Positions 26,619 to 35,526 of a stretch of 64,000 bases of DNA are shown here, in pieces (position 1 is the stretch's first letter; each line of letters starts with the position of its first letter). Origin of the DNA: Bacillus sp. S3 (lineage in GTDB: Bacteria; Bacillota; Bacilli; Bacillales; Cytobacillaceae); NCBI RefSeq assembly GCF_005154805.1, contig NZ_CP039727.1:2353501-2417500 (forward strand). The letters run 5' to 3'. The notes beneath the pieces were generated by a model that saw only the letters and a list, made by a program, of their open reading frames with translations, did no database searches and was not told the origin of the DNA. A program made the position numbers and the translations under genes.

Positions 26619-27800
26619 TCATAGCAATAATCCTCCCAGTGCACCTAGAAGTACGATGATCCACGGTGGAAGCTTCCAATAAACAAGTAAGCAAAACAGA
26701 ATAGAGCCAAAAGCAAAATCAATTGGTGACATGATTGAGCTAGTCCAGATCGGTGTATAGAAAGCAGAGATTAAGATTCCGACCACTGCTGCGTTTACAC
26801 CTAGAAGTGCCCCTTTGATTTTTGGGTTTTTTCGAAGGTGATCCCAAAAGGGCAGGGTACCCATGATCAATAGGAAAGCTGGCAGGAAAATAGCAAATGT
26901 CGCCAAAAGGCCGCCCTTCCATCCGTTGATTACCGCCCCGATATATGCTGCAAAAGTAAAAAGAGGTCCAGGAACTGCCTGCGCTGAACCATAACCTGCG
27001 AGAAAATTCTCTTTACTAATCCAGCCTGATGGAACAAATTCACGCTCAAGTAAGGGCAATACAACATGCCCACCGCCAAAAACAAGCGAACCTGACCGAT
27101 AGAAACTATCAAAAAGCGCAATCCATTCATAAGACGTTATTTCTCTAAGAATGGGAAGTATGATAAGTAAGCCAAAGAAAAGGGTTAAACAAGTATAGGC
27201 AAATCCACGTGATAATGGAACCGTTATGATCGTGTCCTCTTCTGATGCCGTTTGTTTAAAAAATAGATAACCAAACATAGCAGAAACAAGGATTATACCT
27301 ACCTGTATATACGTGGTTTGCCAGATCAAAGTTCCTACAAGGGCGAACAGGGCAATGGATTTTCTTTTTAAATCGGGAGTCAATTTCTGTGCCATCCCTA
27401 AAATGGCATGTGCGACTACAACAACAGCGACAATTTTCAAACCATGAATCCAGCCAGCATTTTCCATGTTCATCCCATTTAGAAGGAGGGCAAATAAAAT
27501 GAGTGCAAATACTGAGGGCAAGGTAAAGCCTATGAATGCCATTATTCCGCCTAATACACCGGCACGCATGACACCAATCCCAATGCCAACCTGACTGCTA
27601 GCCGGTCCAGGAAGAAATTGACATAGTGCAACAAGATCAGCATAGCTGCGTTCATCCAGCCATTTTCTTTTACGGATATATTCATTGTGGAAATATCCTA
27701 AATGAGCAATGGGGCCGCCAAACGAAGTCAAACCAAGCTTTGTTGATATCCATAAGATTTCGGTTAACAAGGTGAATCGGCTTCTCGGAGAATATCGCAT
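26619..27800 (-). CDS. chrA: Chromate transporter, long-chain ChrA type
   Basis: 393 residues from the ATG at 27800 (GAAGGATG upstream); a TTG ten codons earlier lacks a good site. The two homologous halves each carry the CHR domain: LGLTSFGGPIAHLGYFHNE, then PGPASSQVGIGIG in the first half; GSLVFGGGHVVLPLLE and AQAVPGPLFTFAAYIG in the second. Long ChrA proteins export chromate with proton exchange. Chromate mimics sulfate, which fits the nearby sulfate-uptake locus, though this is only context. No dedicated regulator gene is adjacent. Confidence 0.92.
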   Translation of the reverse strand: MRYSPRSRFTLLTEILWISTKLGLTSFGGPIAHLGYFHNEYIRKRKWLDERSYADLVALCQFLPGPASSQVGIGIGVMRAGVLGGIMAFIGFTLPSVFALILFALLLNGMNMENAGWIHGLKIVAVVVVAHAILGMAQKLTPDLKRKSIALFALVGTLIWQTTYIQVGIILVSAMFGYLFFKQTASEEDTIITVPLSRGFAYTCLTLFFGLLIILPILREITSYEWIALFDSFYRSGSLVFGGGHVVLPLLEREFVPSGWISKENFLAGYGSAQAVPGPLFTFAAYIGAVINGWKGGLLATFAIFLPAFLLIMGTLPFWDHLRKNPKIKGALLGVNAAVVGILISAFYTPIWTSSIMSPIDFAFGSILFCLLVYWKLPPWIIVLLGALGGLLL

Positions 27801-27956
27801 ATAATAACATCCTTCATTTTTTATATACAATTCTATAATTTACATTTTAAAAAATTATAACATTTACAATAAGTTTTGGTAAATTTGTATGAATAACTTA
27901 GTGCATAGATTACTAAAAGAACAAATTAGAGAATTTTTAAAACACACTTGACATGT

Positions 27957-27985
27957 CGGAAAAGTCAGATTAAAATAGTGATAAA
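27957..27985 (+). promoter_or_regulatory. Promoter of the second sulfate locus
   Basis: TTGACA then a 17-base spacer then TAAAAT, about 65 bases before a terminator-like hairpin. A second TTGACA occurs within the leader near 28007. Confidence 0.65.
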
Positions 27986-28031
27986 TTAAAAGATTTATAG
28001 AAAGTTTGACATACTGAATATCGCAAGCTGA

Positions 28032-28078
28032 TTGGTTAACCAAAGGCTTATACTCATTACTGGGTATAAGCCTTTTTT
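28032..28078 (+). terminator. Leader terminator with overlapping palindrome (possible attenuator)
   Basis: AAAGGCTTATAC/GTATAAGCCTTT stem (28042-28053, 28064-28075) and T6. The palindrome TTGGTTAACCAA (28032-28043) shares its last bases with the stem, so the two structures would compete. The hairpin lies between the promoter and all genes of the locus. Confidence 0.65.
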
Positions 28079-28099
28079 ATTGAAAAGGAGGAGCTAATC

Positions 28100-28153
28100 A
28101 TGATGAAGTTTCCGATTAGTAAAGGAAGTCCACATTGTTACACTTCAATTTGA
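28100..28153 (+). CDS. Possible 17-aa leader peptide
   Basis: AAAAGGAGGAG lies 8 bases before an ATG that opens a 17-codon frame, MMKFPISKGSPHCYTSI. The ribosome site is as good as any in the window. It has one Cys codon near its end. It sits between the leader terminator and the YezD-like gene. It could be a regulatory leader peptide or a chance ORF; no homologue is known to me. Confidence 0.35.
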   Translation: MMKFPISKGSPHCYTSI

Positions 28154-28217
28154 ATTTTTTTATCTCTAAAACCAAGTAAACCTATAGGTGATTGAAAAAT
28201 TGAAGGAGGATGATTCT

Positions 28218-28385
28218 ATGGCAAATGTGGATCAGGCAAAAGCGAATTTTATTCTTTCTACATTAAAAAATATGGAGTATGGCTCAGTTATAATAACTGT
28301 TCATGATGGAGCCATTACCCAAATTGATAAAACAGAAAAAACACGATTTGCATCAAAAAATTCATCGTTTAAAAACAATAAGTAA
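28218..28385 (+). CDS. YezD-like small protein (DUF2292), second copy
   Basis: 55 residues from the ATG at 28218, with GAAGGAGG at about 8 bases; an in-frame GTG at 28188 lies upstream without a site. MEYGSVIITVHDGAITQIDKTEK is the DUF2292 core (shown in part), parallel to FGSITLVVQDGK in the copy at 8335. Both copies stand at the 5' end of a sulfate-acquisition locus, which suggests a sulfur-related role. No motif reveals its activity. Confidence 0.8.
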   Translation: MANVDQAKANFILSTLKNMEYGSVIITVHDGAITQIDKTEKTRFASKNSSFKNNK

Positions 28386-28393
28386 TGATGGAT

Positions 28394-28510
28394 GCTGCCG
28401 ATCAGACCACTGAAGGCTGCTTATTTTTAGAAAGTGTGTAAAAGTTGGTTGTCTGTACAAAACGCAGACCAGTTTCTTTATGCATTTTTCTAAGAATAGG
28501 CAGCCTTTTT
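28394..28510 (+). promoter_or_regulatory. Structured leader before the sulfate-binding protein (candidate attenuator)
   Basis: An imperfect 19-bp stem pairs 28415-28433 with 28487-28505 and is followed by TTTTT. Inside it GTCTG (28451-28455) pairs with CAGAC (28465-28469). Two upstream sequences can replace these partners: GCTGCC (28394-28399) for GGCAGC (28499-28504), and CAGAC (28403-28407) for GTCTG. I recognise no known riboswitch class. Confidence 0.55.
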
Positions 28511-28534
28511 AAATAGGAAAAAGGAGGATTTAAT

Positions 28535-29620
28535 ATGTTAATTAATAAAAAAATTGTTTATACGTTCACACCGCTTTTCATTATTTTGACCCTTATTCTG
28601 GCAGGATGCGGCTCTGAGGCAAGCACTAATCAAGGAACTAAACAAGCAACAACATCGAATGAGAAGACAAACAAAAAGAAAGACCCGATTCAGTTATTGA
28701 ATGTATCATATGATCCAACGCGAGAGCTGTATGAAGAGTTTAATAAAGAATTCGCGAAGGATTGGGAACAAAAAACAGGTCAACAGGTTACGATTCAGCA
28801 ATCCCATGGCGGATCAGGAAAACAGGGCCGCGCCGTCATTGATGGACTTGAAGCTGATGTCGTAACACTAGCGCTTGCCTATGATATCGATGAAATTGCT
28901 GAAAAGTCCGGCTTGCTTTCGAAGGATTGGCAAAAGAAATTAGAGGATAATTCCACACCTTATACGTCCACCATTGTCTTTCTAGTGAGAAAAGGAAATC
29001 CAAAGGGGATTAAAGATTGGGATAATTTAACGAAAAAAGGGGTATCGATTATCACTCCCAATCCGAAGACGTCCGGCGGGGCGCGCTGGAATTATTTAGC
29101 GGCATGGGCTTTTGCTAAGGAAAAATTTAACGATGATGAAGGGAAAATAAAAGATTTTGTCGGTCAATTATATAAAAATGTGGAAGTGTTAGATTCCGGC
29201 GCACGCGGGGCAACGACAACATTTGTCGAGCGGGGAATCGGAGATGTCCTGCTTGCATGGGAGAACGAGGCATTCTTAACGCTTAATGAATTAGGCAAGG
29301 ACAAATTCGAAATTGTCGTTCCTTCCATTAGTATTCTTGCTGAACCACCGGTTGCTGTTGTTGATAAAGTAGTGGATAAAAAGGGAACAAGAGAGGCAGC
29401 GGAGGCCTATTTGAAATTTTTATACACTGAAAAAGGACAGGAGATTGTCGCGAAAAATTATTATCGTCCGCGTAATCAAGAAATCCTCGACAAATATGCG
29501 GATGTATTTCCAAAGATTAATCTTGTAACCATTGATGATGATTTTGGCGGCTGGAAAAAGGCTCAGGAAAAGCACTTTAATGATGGCGGAACATTTGATC
29601 AAATATACCAGCCGAAGTAA
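28535..29620 (+). CDS. sbp: Sulfate ABC transporter substrate-binding lipoprotein
   Basis: 361 residues. The lipoprotein signal ends [11 protein letters not shown], with the lipidated Cys at residue 25. The mature protein has family landmarks: [52 protein letters not shown], and [13 protein letters not shown], all sulfate/thiosulfate-binding (Sbp/CysP) blocks. It would present sulfate to a CysTW permease. AAAAAGGAGG precedes the ATG. The downstream permease-ATPase gene is fused and incomplete, so the full importer may not work. Confidence 0.93.
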   Translation: MLINKKIVYTFTPLFIILTLILAGCGSEASTNQGTKQATTSNEKTNKKKDPIQLLNVSYDPTRELYEEFNKEFAKDWEQKTGQQVTIQQSHGGSGKQGRAVIDGLEADVVTLALAYDIDEIAEKSGLLSKDWQKKLEDNSTPYTSTIVFLVRKGNPKGIKDWDNLTKKGVSIITPNPKTSGGARWNYLAAWAFAKEKFNDDEGKIKDFVGQLYKNVEVLDSGARGATTTFVERGIGDVLLAWENEAFLTLNELGKDKFEIVVPSISILAEPPVAVVDKVVDKKGTREAAEAYLKFLYTEKGQEIVAKNYYRPRNQEILDKYADVFPKINLVTIDDDFGGWKKAQEKHFNDGGTFDQIYQPK

Positions 29621-29683
29621 GTAAAATTGAGGGTGCTCCGAGTAGCAGCATCCCTTGTATCTATAGCGGAAGGGGTCAACCTC

Positions 29684-31462
29684 ATGGCTCGTTTACAATC
29701 AATTAAAAGAAAACCTGTGCTCCCTGGATTTGGCATATCACTAGGGTTTACGATGATTTACATTAGCATGCTAGTCATTTTACCACTATCGATGATTTTT
29801 ATTAACTCACTTGCCGCACCGTGGACAAAAGTGTGGCAGACCATTACGGAGCCCAGGGTGGTCGCATCCTATCAACTCAGTATTGGGGCATCATTTATGG
29901 CTGCTGCCATAAATGTAGTTTTCGGGGTATTAATCGCGTGGGTGTTGGTTCGCTATCACTTTCCTGGCAGGAAAATTATCGATGGTCTCGTCGATTTACC
30001 CTTCGCCTTGCCAACAGCAATTGCCGGTATTGCCTTAACGACGTTGTATACGGAAAATGGCTGGGTCGGACAGTTCTTGGGATTTAAAGTGGCTTTCACC
30101 CCGCTTGGTATTACCCTTGCTTTGACCTTTATCGGACTGCCATTTGTCGTTCGAACGGTTCAGCCAGTCCTGCAAAACCTTGAGACAGAAATCGAAGAGG
30201 CTTCTGCCAGTTTGGGAGCCAATCGGCTGCAAACCTTTATGAAAGTGATCATTCCTGAATTGCTGCCAGCGGCATTAACAGGTTTTGCGCTGGCATTTGC
30301 ACGGGCGCTGGGGGAGTATGGATCGGTTGTCTTTATTGCTGGAAATATGCCGATGAAGACAGAAATTACCCCGCTGTTAATTATGACCAAGCTAGAACAA
30401 TATGATTATGCCGGTGCAACTGCAATTGCAGCAGTCATACTTGATAAAATAAACATAGATATTCAAACAGGTGAACTAATTGCACTCCTTGGTCCCTCCG
30501 GTTCAGGGAAAACCTCTCTGCTGCGCATAATTGCCGGTTTGGAAACTGCCAATCAAGGAGCCATTTTGTTTGGTGAAGATGATATGACCCATATCAGCAC
30601 AAAAGAGAGGAAGGTTGGATTTGTTTTTCAACATTATGCATTGTTTCGTCATATGACGGTATTTGAAAATATCGCCTACGGGTTAAGGGTCCGGGCAAGA
30701 AAGATTCGACCTTCAAAAAATGAGATTAAAGAGAAAGTCTTCGAGTTACTCAGGCTTGTAAAACTAGAAGCCTTTGCTGATCGTTATCCATCCCATTTAT
30801 CAGGAGGCCAGCGGCAACGTGTTGCATTGGCAAGAGCATTGGCAGTCGAGCCCAAGGTCCTTTTGCTGGATGAACCTTTTGGTGCGCTTGATGCAAAAGT
30901 GCGGAAGGAACTGCGCCGATGGTTAAGGAACCTTCATGACAATTACCCAATTACCAGTATTTTTGTCACACACGATCAGGAGGAAGCCCTCGATGTTGCC
31001 GACAGGATTGTCGTTATGAATGAAGGGAAAATTGAGCAGATTGGGACTCCGGACGAAGTTTATGAACATCCTAATAGTCCCTTTGTCTATGACTTTTTAG
31101 GAAATGTAAATTTATTTAAAGGACGACTGGAGCATGGAAAACTTAGCCATGGCAGTTTTGAAATAGATGCTCCGCCTGAGTATGCTGAAACAATAAAAAC
31201 GGAAGCAGTAGGCTATGTCCGGCCGCATGATATTCATATCGAAAGGAATGAAAGCATGGATTCTGTTGCTGCTAGAATCCGCTACATCCATTTAGTGGGT
31301 CCAGTTGTTCAAGTGGAACTGGTTCGACAAGATAATGGTGAGTTTGTCGAAGTAGAAATTGCGAAGGATTCCTATCGCAGCCTTGAGTTGAGAACAGGTG
31401 ATGTAGTATTTATTAAACCAAAACAGCTGAAGGTTTTTATTCCGGAGGATTATTCCATTTAA
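29684..31462 (+). CDS. Chimeric sulfate permease CysT fused to ATPase CysA; CysW missing
   Basis: 592 residues from the ATG at 29684 (GAAGGGG upstream); TTG 29627 is in frame but less likely. Residues 1 to about 252 are CysT: five membrane segments and the EAA loop ([24 protein letters not shown]). At about 30440 the sequence passes directly into Cys[14 protein letters not shown], Walker [10 protein letters not shown], signature LSGGQRQR, Walker [20 protein letters not shown], then the TOBE tail. Missing are the last CysT helix, all of CysW and about 20 residues of CysA including the A-loop strand. It is an in-frame deletion of roughly 1 kb, or an assembly error. Function is doubtful. Confidence 0.85.
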   Translation: MARLQSIKRKPVLPGFGISLGFTMIYISMLVILPLSMIFINSLAAPWTKVWQTITEPRVVASYQLSIGASFMAAAINVVFGVLIAWVLVRYHFPGRKIIDGLVDLPFALPTAIAGIALTTLYTENGWVGQFLGFKVAFTPLGITLALTFIGLPFVVRTVQPVLQNLETEIEEASASLGANRLQTFMKVIIPELLPAALTGFALAFARALGEYGSVVFIAGNMPMKTEITPLLIMTKLEQYDYAGATAIAAVILDKINIDIQTGELIALLGPSGSGKTSLLRIIAGLETANQGAILFGEDDMTHISTKERKVGFVFQHYALFRHMTVFENIAYGLRVRARKIRPSKNEIKEKVFELLRLVKLEAFADRYPSHLSGGQRQRVALARALAVEPKVLLLDEPFGALDAKVRKELRRWLRNLHDNYPITSIFVTHDQEEALDVADRIVVMNEGKIEQIGTPDEVYEHPNSPFVYDFLGNVNLFKGRLEHGKLSHGSFEIDAPPEYAETIKTEAVGYVRPHDIHIERNESMDSVAARIRYIHLVGPVVQVELVRQDNGEFVEVEIAKDSYRSLELRTGDVVFIKPKQLKVFIPEDYSI

Positions 31463-31560
31463 ATGCCTTGATAAAAGCTTTTTAAAGCACGAGAACCATC
31501 CATCCATTTCCTGAATAATAATAAATGGAGCAATTATGGAATGCGATGGAGGAATGGCCT

Positions 31561-32028
31561 TTGAGAATCGAGCACGAGTATACCTTCGGATTGCCATGGC
31601 ATATTGTTTGGAAATATTTAATGGATAAAGATGTTCTTAGAAAAGTGATTCCTGGATGTAGAACGTTTGTAGAGCGTTCGAAAGGAGTATACGATGCAGA
31701 AGTGGAGATTCAGATCGGCCCATTGCAAGATGTTTTTACACTGGAAATACGGATAGCCAATCAGAAGCAGCCATCATCTTTCCGCCTGTATATGAAAGGG
31801 AAAGGCGGCGTTGGAGAGATCAATGGTAAAGCTTACATGCTTTTGCAGGAATTAGGGAGTTCCTCTACATTAAATTGTTTGGCCGAAGCACAGGTAACAG
31901 GTGCAATGGCACTTATTGGTGAGCGAATATTGGTATCAGGAGCGAAAAAGGGACTGGACAGTTTCTTTCAAACTGTCGAAAAAGAAATAAAAGGGACGCT
32001 TTATCAATTGAGAAGGAGCGGCAGATGA
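31561..32028 (+). CDS. CoxG-like SRPBCC domain protein
   Basis: 155 residues from TTG 31561, chosen because GGAGGA is 8 bases upstream; ATG 31525 adds 12 residues without a ribosome site. IEHEYTFGLPWHIVWKYLMD, VIPGCRTF, and EVEIQIGPLQDVFTLEI match the CoxG family of SRPBCC lipid-binding folds. The family was named from carbon monoxide dehydrogenase clusters, but no cox genes are here. It may share the transcript of the sulfate locus (gap about 100 bases). A terminator overlaps the stop codon. Confidence 0.7.
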   Translation: MRIEHEYTFGLPWHIVWKYLMDKDVLRKVIPGCRTFVERSKGVYDAEVEIQIGPLQDVFTLEIRIANQKQPSSFRLYMKGKGGVGEINGKAYMLLQELGSSSTLNCLAEAQVTGAMALIGERILVSGAKKGLDSFFQTVEKEIKGTLYQLRRSGR

Positions 32029-32055
32029 CCAATCGTCCAGGTCATCTGCTTTTTT
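32021..32055 (+). terminator. Terminator
   Basis: Perfect 10-bp GCAGATGACC/GGTCATCTGC stem followed by T6. It overlaps the preceding stop codon. Confidence 0.88.
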
Positions 32056-32178
32056 ACGAAATGCTAAACTATCCTGTGAAAATCGATAGGTTGATAGAAT
32101 AATTTTGAAATTTCATGAGGTAATCATCTTAGTGGTTTCTTTGGGGTGGTTCCTTGCAGGTTCCGAATACTTATGCGA

Positions 32179-32508
32179 TTACTGGCCAACATGATTTCGA
32201 AGCTTTTTTTCATGCTGTGCACTCTTAATACTTAGGTAATCAACAGTTTCTTGTGTCTCTGTCAACTCCACTCTGAAACCATTAAGTTTAGATTCTAGAC
32301 GGTCAAATCTTTCGTCCATCTGTTCAAACCTTTCATCCATATGGTTTTCAAGATCTGTTTTCACGTTTTCAATTTTGTTTTCAAAATCCGTTTTCACGTT
32401 TTCAATTTTTCTCTCAAGATCATTCTTCATTCCGTCTAATTTTGTATCAATTTTCGAAGAGTATAACTTTAATGCATTCAGTATTTCGTTAATTCCTGAC
32501 TGTTCCAT
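32179..32508 (-). CDS. Coiled-coil protein, 109 aa
   Basis: Almost wholly helical and charged. Two near-identical eleven-residue segments (KIENVKTDFEN, KIENVKTDLEN) and ERFEQMDERFDRLES form a continuous coiled coil, and the C-terminus is VDYLSIKSAQHEKKLRN. No membrane segment. ATG with TTAGGAGGTG upstream. It resembles the 40939-41496 protein in length class and C-terminal design, so the two may belong to one family of Bacillus coiled-coil proteins of unknown role. Confidence 0.65.
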   Translation of the reverse strand: MEQSGINEILNALKLYSSKIDTKLDGMKNDLERKIENVKTDFENKIENVKTDLENHMDERFEQMDERFDRLESKLNGFRVELTETQETVDYLSIKSAQHEKKLRNHVGQ

Positions 32509-32649
32509 GTCTTCACCTCCTAAAGTGTATTATAACCTTTCTTTTTTCATGTATCTATGTTCGGATTCGATTATTTTCAACAAATTTTTTCAAGAATTTT
32601 TAAAAAATATGATACGATAGGTAGGAAAAAATATCATGGAGGCAATTAA

Positions 32650-33681
32650 ATGTATAGTTTTAAGAACGATTACAGTGAAGGTGCACATCCCAGAATTTTG
32701 AATGCATTAATCGAATCCAATTATGAGCAAGAGGAAGGCTACGGAGAAGACCGTTTTTCATTAAAAGCAAAAGAATTGATAAAGGAAAAAATCGGGCGAA
32801 CCGACGTGGATATTCACTTCATATCCGGCGGGACACAAACGAATCTGATTGCTATTTCAGCTTTCTTACGACCGCATGAAGCCGCGATCGCAGCAAGTAC
32901 CGGCCATATTCTTACACATGAGACGGGTGCAATCGAAGCAACCGGACATAAGGTCATTTCAGTCGAAGCAGCGGAAGGGAAGCTGACCCCAGTTCTCATA
33001 AAGTCTGTACTCGAAGCTCATACGGATGAGCATATGGTAAAGCCGAAGCTTGTTTACATATCTAATTCGACTGAAATTGGATCCATTTATAATAAGAGCG
33101 AATTGCAGCGATTAAGCGATTGCTGTCAAGAAAATAATCTCATTTTGTATATGGATGGGGCAAGGCTTGGATCAGCGCTCTGTTCGGAAGAAAATGATCT
33201 TCAGTTAAGCGACCTCACCAAACTTGTAGATGCCTTTTATATTGGCGGCACAAAGAATGGCGCACTTATAGGCGAGGCATTAGTGATTTGCCGTGATTCA
33301 CTTAAAGAAGATTTTCGCTTTCATATCAAGCAAAAAGGGGCATTACTGGCAAAAGGGAGACTTCTGGGCATACAGTTTCTTGAACTGTTTCGGGACAATT
33401 TGTACTTTGATTTGGCCGTGTATGCGAATAAGCTGGCTGGGGTGCTAAGAGACGAACTAGGGAAAGCCAATTTTACGTTTTTGACTCATTCACCATCGAA
33501 TCAACTATTTCCGATTCTGCCTAATACCGTTATTGCCGAATTGCAGAGTAAATATGCTTTCCATATATGGGAACCGGTTGACACCGATCATTCTGCCATT
33601 CGTTTGGTGACCTCGTGGGCAACGAAAGAGGAGGCAGTTAAATCGTTTATTGAGGATTTAAAAAAACTAAAGGAAAAGTAG
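32650..33681 (+). CDS. Threonine aldolase family PLP enzyme
   Basis: 343 residues, fold type I. ISGGTQTNLIAISAFLRPHEA binds the cofactor phosphate (shown to its key residues), HETGAIEATGHKV is the conserved His segment, MDGARLGSAL carries the Asp that touches the PLP ring nitrogen, and GGTKNGAL holds the Schiff-base Lys. Low-specificity L-threonine aldolases split threonine into glycine and acetaldehyde. The protein is closest to the LtaE/beta-eliminating lyase group; exact substrate uncertain. GGAGGCAATTAA precedes the ATG. Confidence 0.88.
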   Translation: MYSFKNDYSEGAHPRILNALIESNYEQEEGYGEDRFSLKAKELIKEKIGRTDVDIHFISGGTQTNLIAISAFLRPHEAAIAASTGHILTHETGAIEATGHKVISVEAAEGKLTPVLIKSVLEAHTDEHMVKPKLVYISNSTEIGSIYNKSELQRLSDCCQENNLILYMDGARLGSALCSEENDLQLSDLTKLVDAFYIGGTKNGALIGEALVICRDSLKEDFRFHIKQKGALLAKGRLLGIQFLELFRDNLYFDLAVYANKLAGVLRDELGKANFTFLTHSPSNQLFPILPNTVIAELQSKYAFHIWEPVDTDHSAIRLVTSWATKEEAVKSFIEDLKKLKEK

Positions 33682-33783
33682 GAGCAATCACTTAGGCTGA
33701 TTTAGTAGAAAACCTCCTTTGGAGTCATTTTGCATTAGGGGTGGCAAAAGTAAAATAAAGCATGATTCAATCATGAGTTTCTG

Positions 33784-33810
33784 GCGGTCTCCAAAGGAGA
33801 CCGCTTTTAT
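33784..33810 (+). terminator. Terminator
   Basis: GCGGTCTCC-AAA-GGAGACCGC followed by TTTTAT. The gap 33682-33957 otherwise shows only an AT-rich promoter region. Confidence 0.75.
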
Positions 33811-33957
33811 CATTTTCATATTACTAGCCCGTTTAAAACTACTGCGAACAATATGAACAAAATGATTAATAAGATTTTAATGCTGTTTATAGGTAAAATA
33901 TTTTAATTTATAAAAATCTTTGTAAAATTGAGAAAACGGTTACAAGGGGGATTTAAC

Positions 33958-34989
33958 ATGTTTTCATTGAAAAAAATTTCGGCAGTTATGTGTGCTGGAG
34001 CATTGGCATTAAGTTTAGGGGCTTGCAGCAGCAAAGAAACAGCCAGCCCAGGTAAGAAGGAGGAAAAAGGGACAGGCTATCCAACTAAAGCCATTACAGT
34101 TGTTGCTCCATCTGGTGCGGGAGGCGGCTGGGATTTAACCGCACGTTCGTTTACAAAAATACTGAGCGAAACAAAACTAGTTTCACAGCCATTGACGGTT
34201 GAGAATAAACCGGGCGGGGGCGGTGCCGTATTTATGGCAGAATACGCGACCCAGCAAGCTGCAAATAACGATATGCTCTTTGTGAATTCACCACCGATTA
34301 TTATTAATAACCTTAAAAAGGAAGGAAACAGTCCTTACGGTTACAAAAATACCACACCTCTCGCGCAGTTAACAAAAGACTTTGGTGCCATTGTTGTCAA
34401 GTCAGATTCCAAATATAAAGACTTGAAATCGGTATTAGAAGAAGTGAAGAAAGATCCTAGTAAACTTACATTTGCAGGTGGATCAGCACCAGGTTCCATG
34501 GACCATTTAATTTCGATTCTTCCTGCTTATAAATACGGAGTCGATCCGACAAAAATCAAATACGTTTCCTATGATGGCGGAGGGGAAGCCATTACCGCCT
34601 TACTTGGCGGCAATGCGGATGTCATTGGCACCGATGCCTCCAGCGTGAAGGAATTTTTAAAGGCTGGAAAGGTCCGTGTGCTGGCGGTGACTTCATCTGA
34701 GCGATTAGCAGGTGACTTTAAAGATGTGCCAACTGCGAAAGAGCAAGGTGTCGATGCAGAGTTCACCATTTGGCGCGGTGTGTTTGGCCCTGAGAAAATG
34801 TCTAAGGAAGCCAAAGCCTATTGGGAAACAGCAATCGATAAGCTAGTGAAGACAGATGAGTGGAAAAAAGAAGTGGAAACGCAAGGCTGGGAATTGGAAT
34901 ATAAAAACAGTGCTGATTTCAAAACGTTTTTAGAGGAACAAAATCAACAAGTTCAGCAATTGTTAGAAGCACTGGGTATGCAAAAATAA
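33958..34989 (+). CDS. tctC: Tripartite tricarboxylate transporter substrate-binding protein
   Basis: 343 residues from the ATG at 33958 (AAGGGGG upstream). A lipoprotein signal ends LSLGACSS, so it is tethered outside the membrane. The TctC/Bug fold is marked by YPTKAITVVAPSGAGGGWDLTAR, VENKPGGGGAVF, and FAGGSAPGSMDHL (each below its full length). It would bind a carboxylate such as citrate and deliver it to TctAB. It heads a three-gene unit; the ligand cannot be assigned from sequence. Confidence 0.92.
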   Translation: MFSLKKISAVMCAGALALSLGACSSKETASPGKKEEKGTGYPTKAITVVAPSGAGGGWDLTARSFTKILSETKLVSQPLTVENKPGGGGAVFMAEYATQQAANNDMLFVNSPPIIINNLKKEGNSPYGYKNTTPLAQLTKDFGAIVVKSDSKYKDLKSVLEEVKKDPSKLTFAGGSAPGSMDHLISILPAYKYGVDPTKIKYVSYDGGGEAITALLGGNADVIGTDASSVKEFLKAGKVRVLAVTSSERLAGDFKDVPTAKEQGVDAEFTIWRGVFGPEKMSKEAKAYWETAIDKLVKTDEWKKEVETQGWELEYKNSADFKTFLEEQNQQVQQLLEALGMQK

Positions 34990-35046
34990 AAAAAGTGGGA
35001 AGGAGTAACTTTCTCCTTCCTAATTTTTTTAAAAGGGGGAGTTCAA

Positions 35047-35499
35047 ATGGCGATAAAATTTGACAGAATTGCATCTGTAGCATTTCTTGTTGTTGGTATT
35101 TTATTTATTGTCGGGAGCAGGAATTTATCCAGCACATCATACGGAAGTGTGGTTGGGCCCGATATCTTTCCATTTATTCTTGGAATCATGCTGGTTTTAT
35201 TAAGTATCCGTTTATTTTTCGAGTCTGCCGCAAGTACCGGGGAAGGGGAAAAGAAGGAACCTTTACAATACAAACCATTCTTAATAATAGCAGCTGCCAC
35301 ATTGGTTTATATTTTAACCTTAGAAATGATCGGTTATGTGATTACAACCTTTCTGTTTTTGTTTATTTGCTTTCAAACAATGGAACGGTCTAAGTGGCTT
35401 ACATCACTAATCATCTCTGCAGTATTTTCAGGAGTTGTTTATTTCATTTTCGTTGAAGTATTAAAGGGCACATTGCCAGGCTGGCCCATTTGGTTTTAA
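35047..35499 (+). CDS. tctB: Tripartite tricarboxylate transporter small membrane subunit
   Basis: 150 residues with four membrane helices, the size and layout of TctB. Low sequence conservation is normal for this subunit; the identification rests on position between tctC and tctA and on helix pattern (VGPDIFPFILGIMLVLLS is typical). It ends FVEVLKGTLPGWPIWF. AAAGGGGGAG precedes the ATG. Confidence 0.9.
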   Translation: MAIKFDRIASVAFLVVGILFIVGSRNLSSTSYGSVVGPDIFPFILGIMLVLLSIRLFFESAASTGEGEKKEPLQYKPFLIIAAATLVYILTLEMIGYVITTFLFLFICFQTMERSKWLTSLIISAVFSGVVYFIFVEVLKGTLPGWPIWF

Positions 35500-35526
35500 C
35501 ACCACTGTAGAAAGGAGGAATATCTT

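Noticed and set aside
28188..28217. Extended start for the second yezD copy
   Set aside because: The GTG has no ribosome site, while GAAGGAGG fits the ATG at 28218 and family length.
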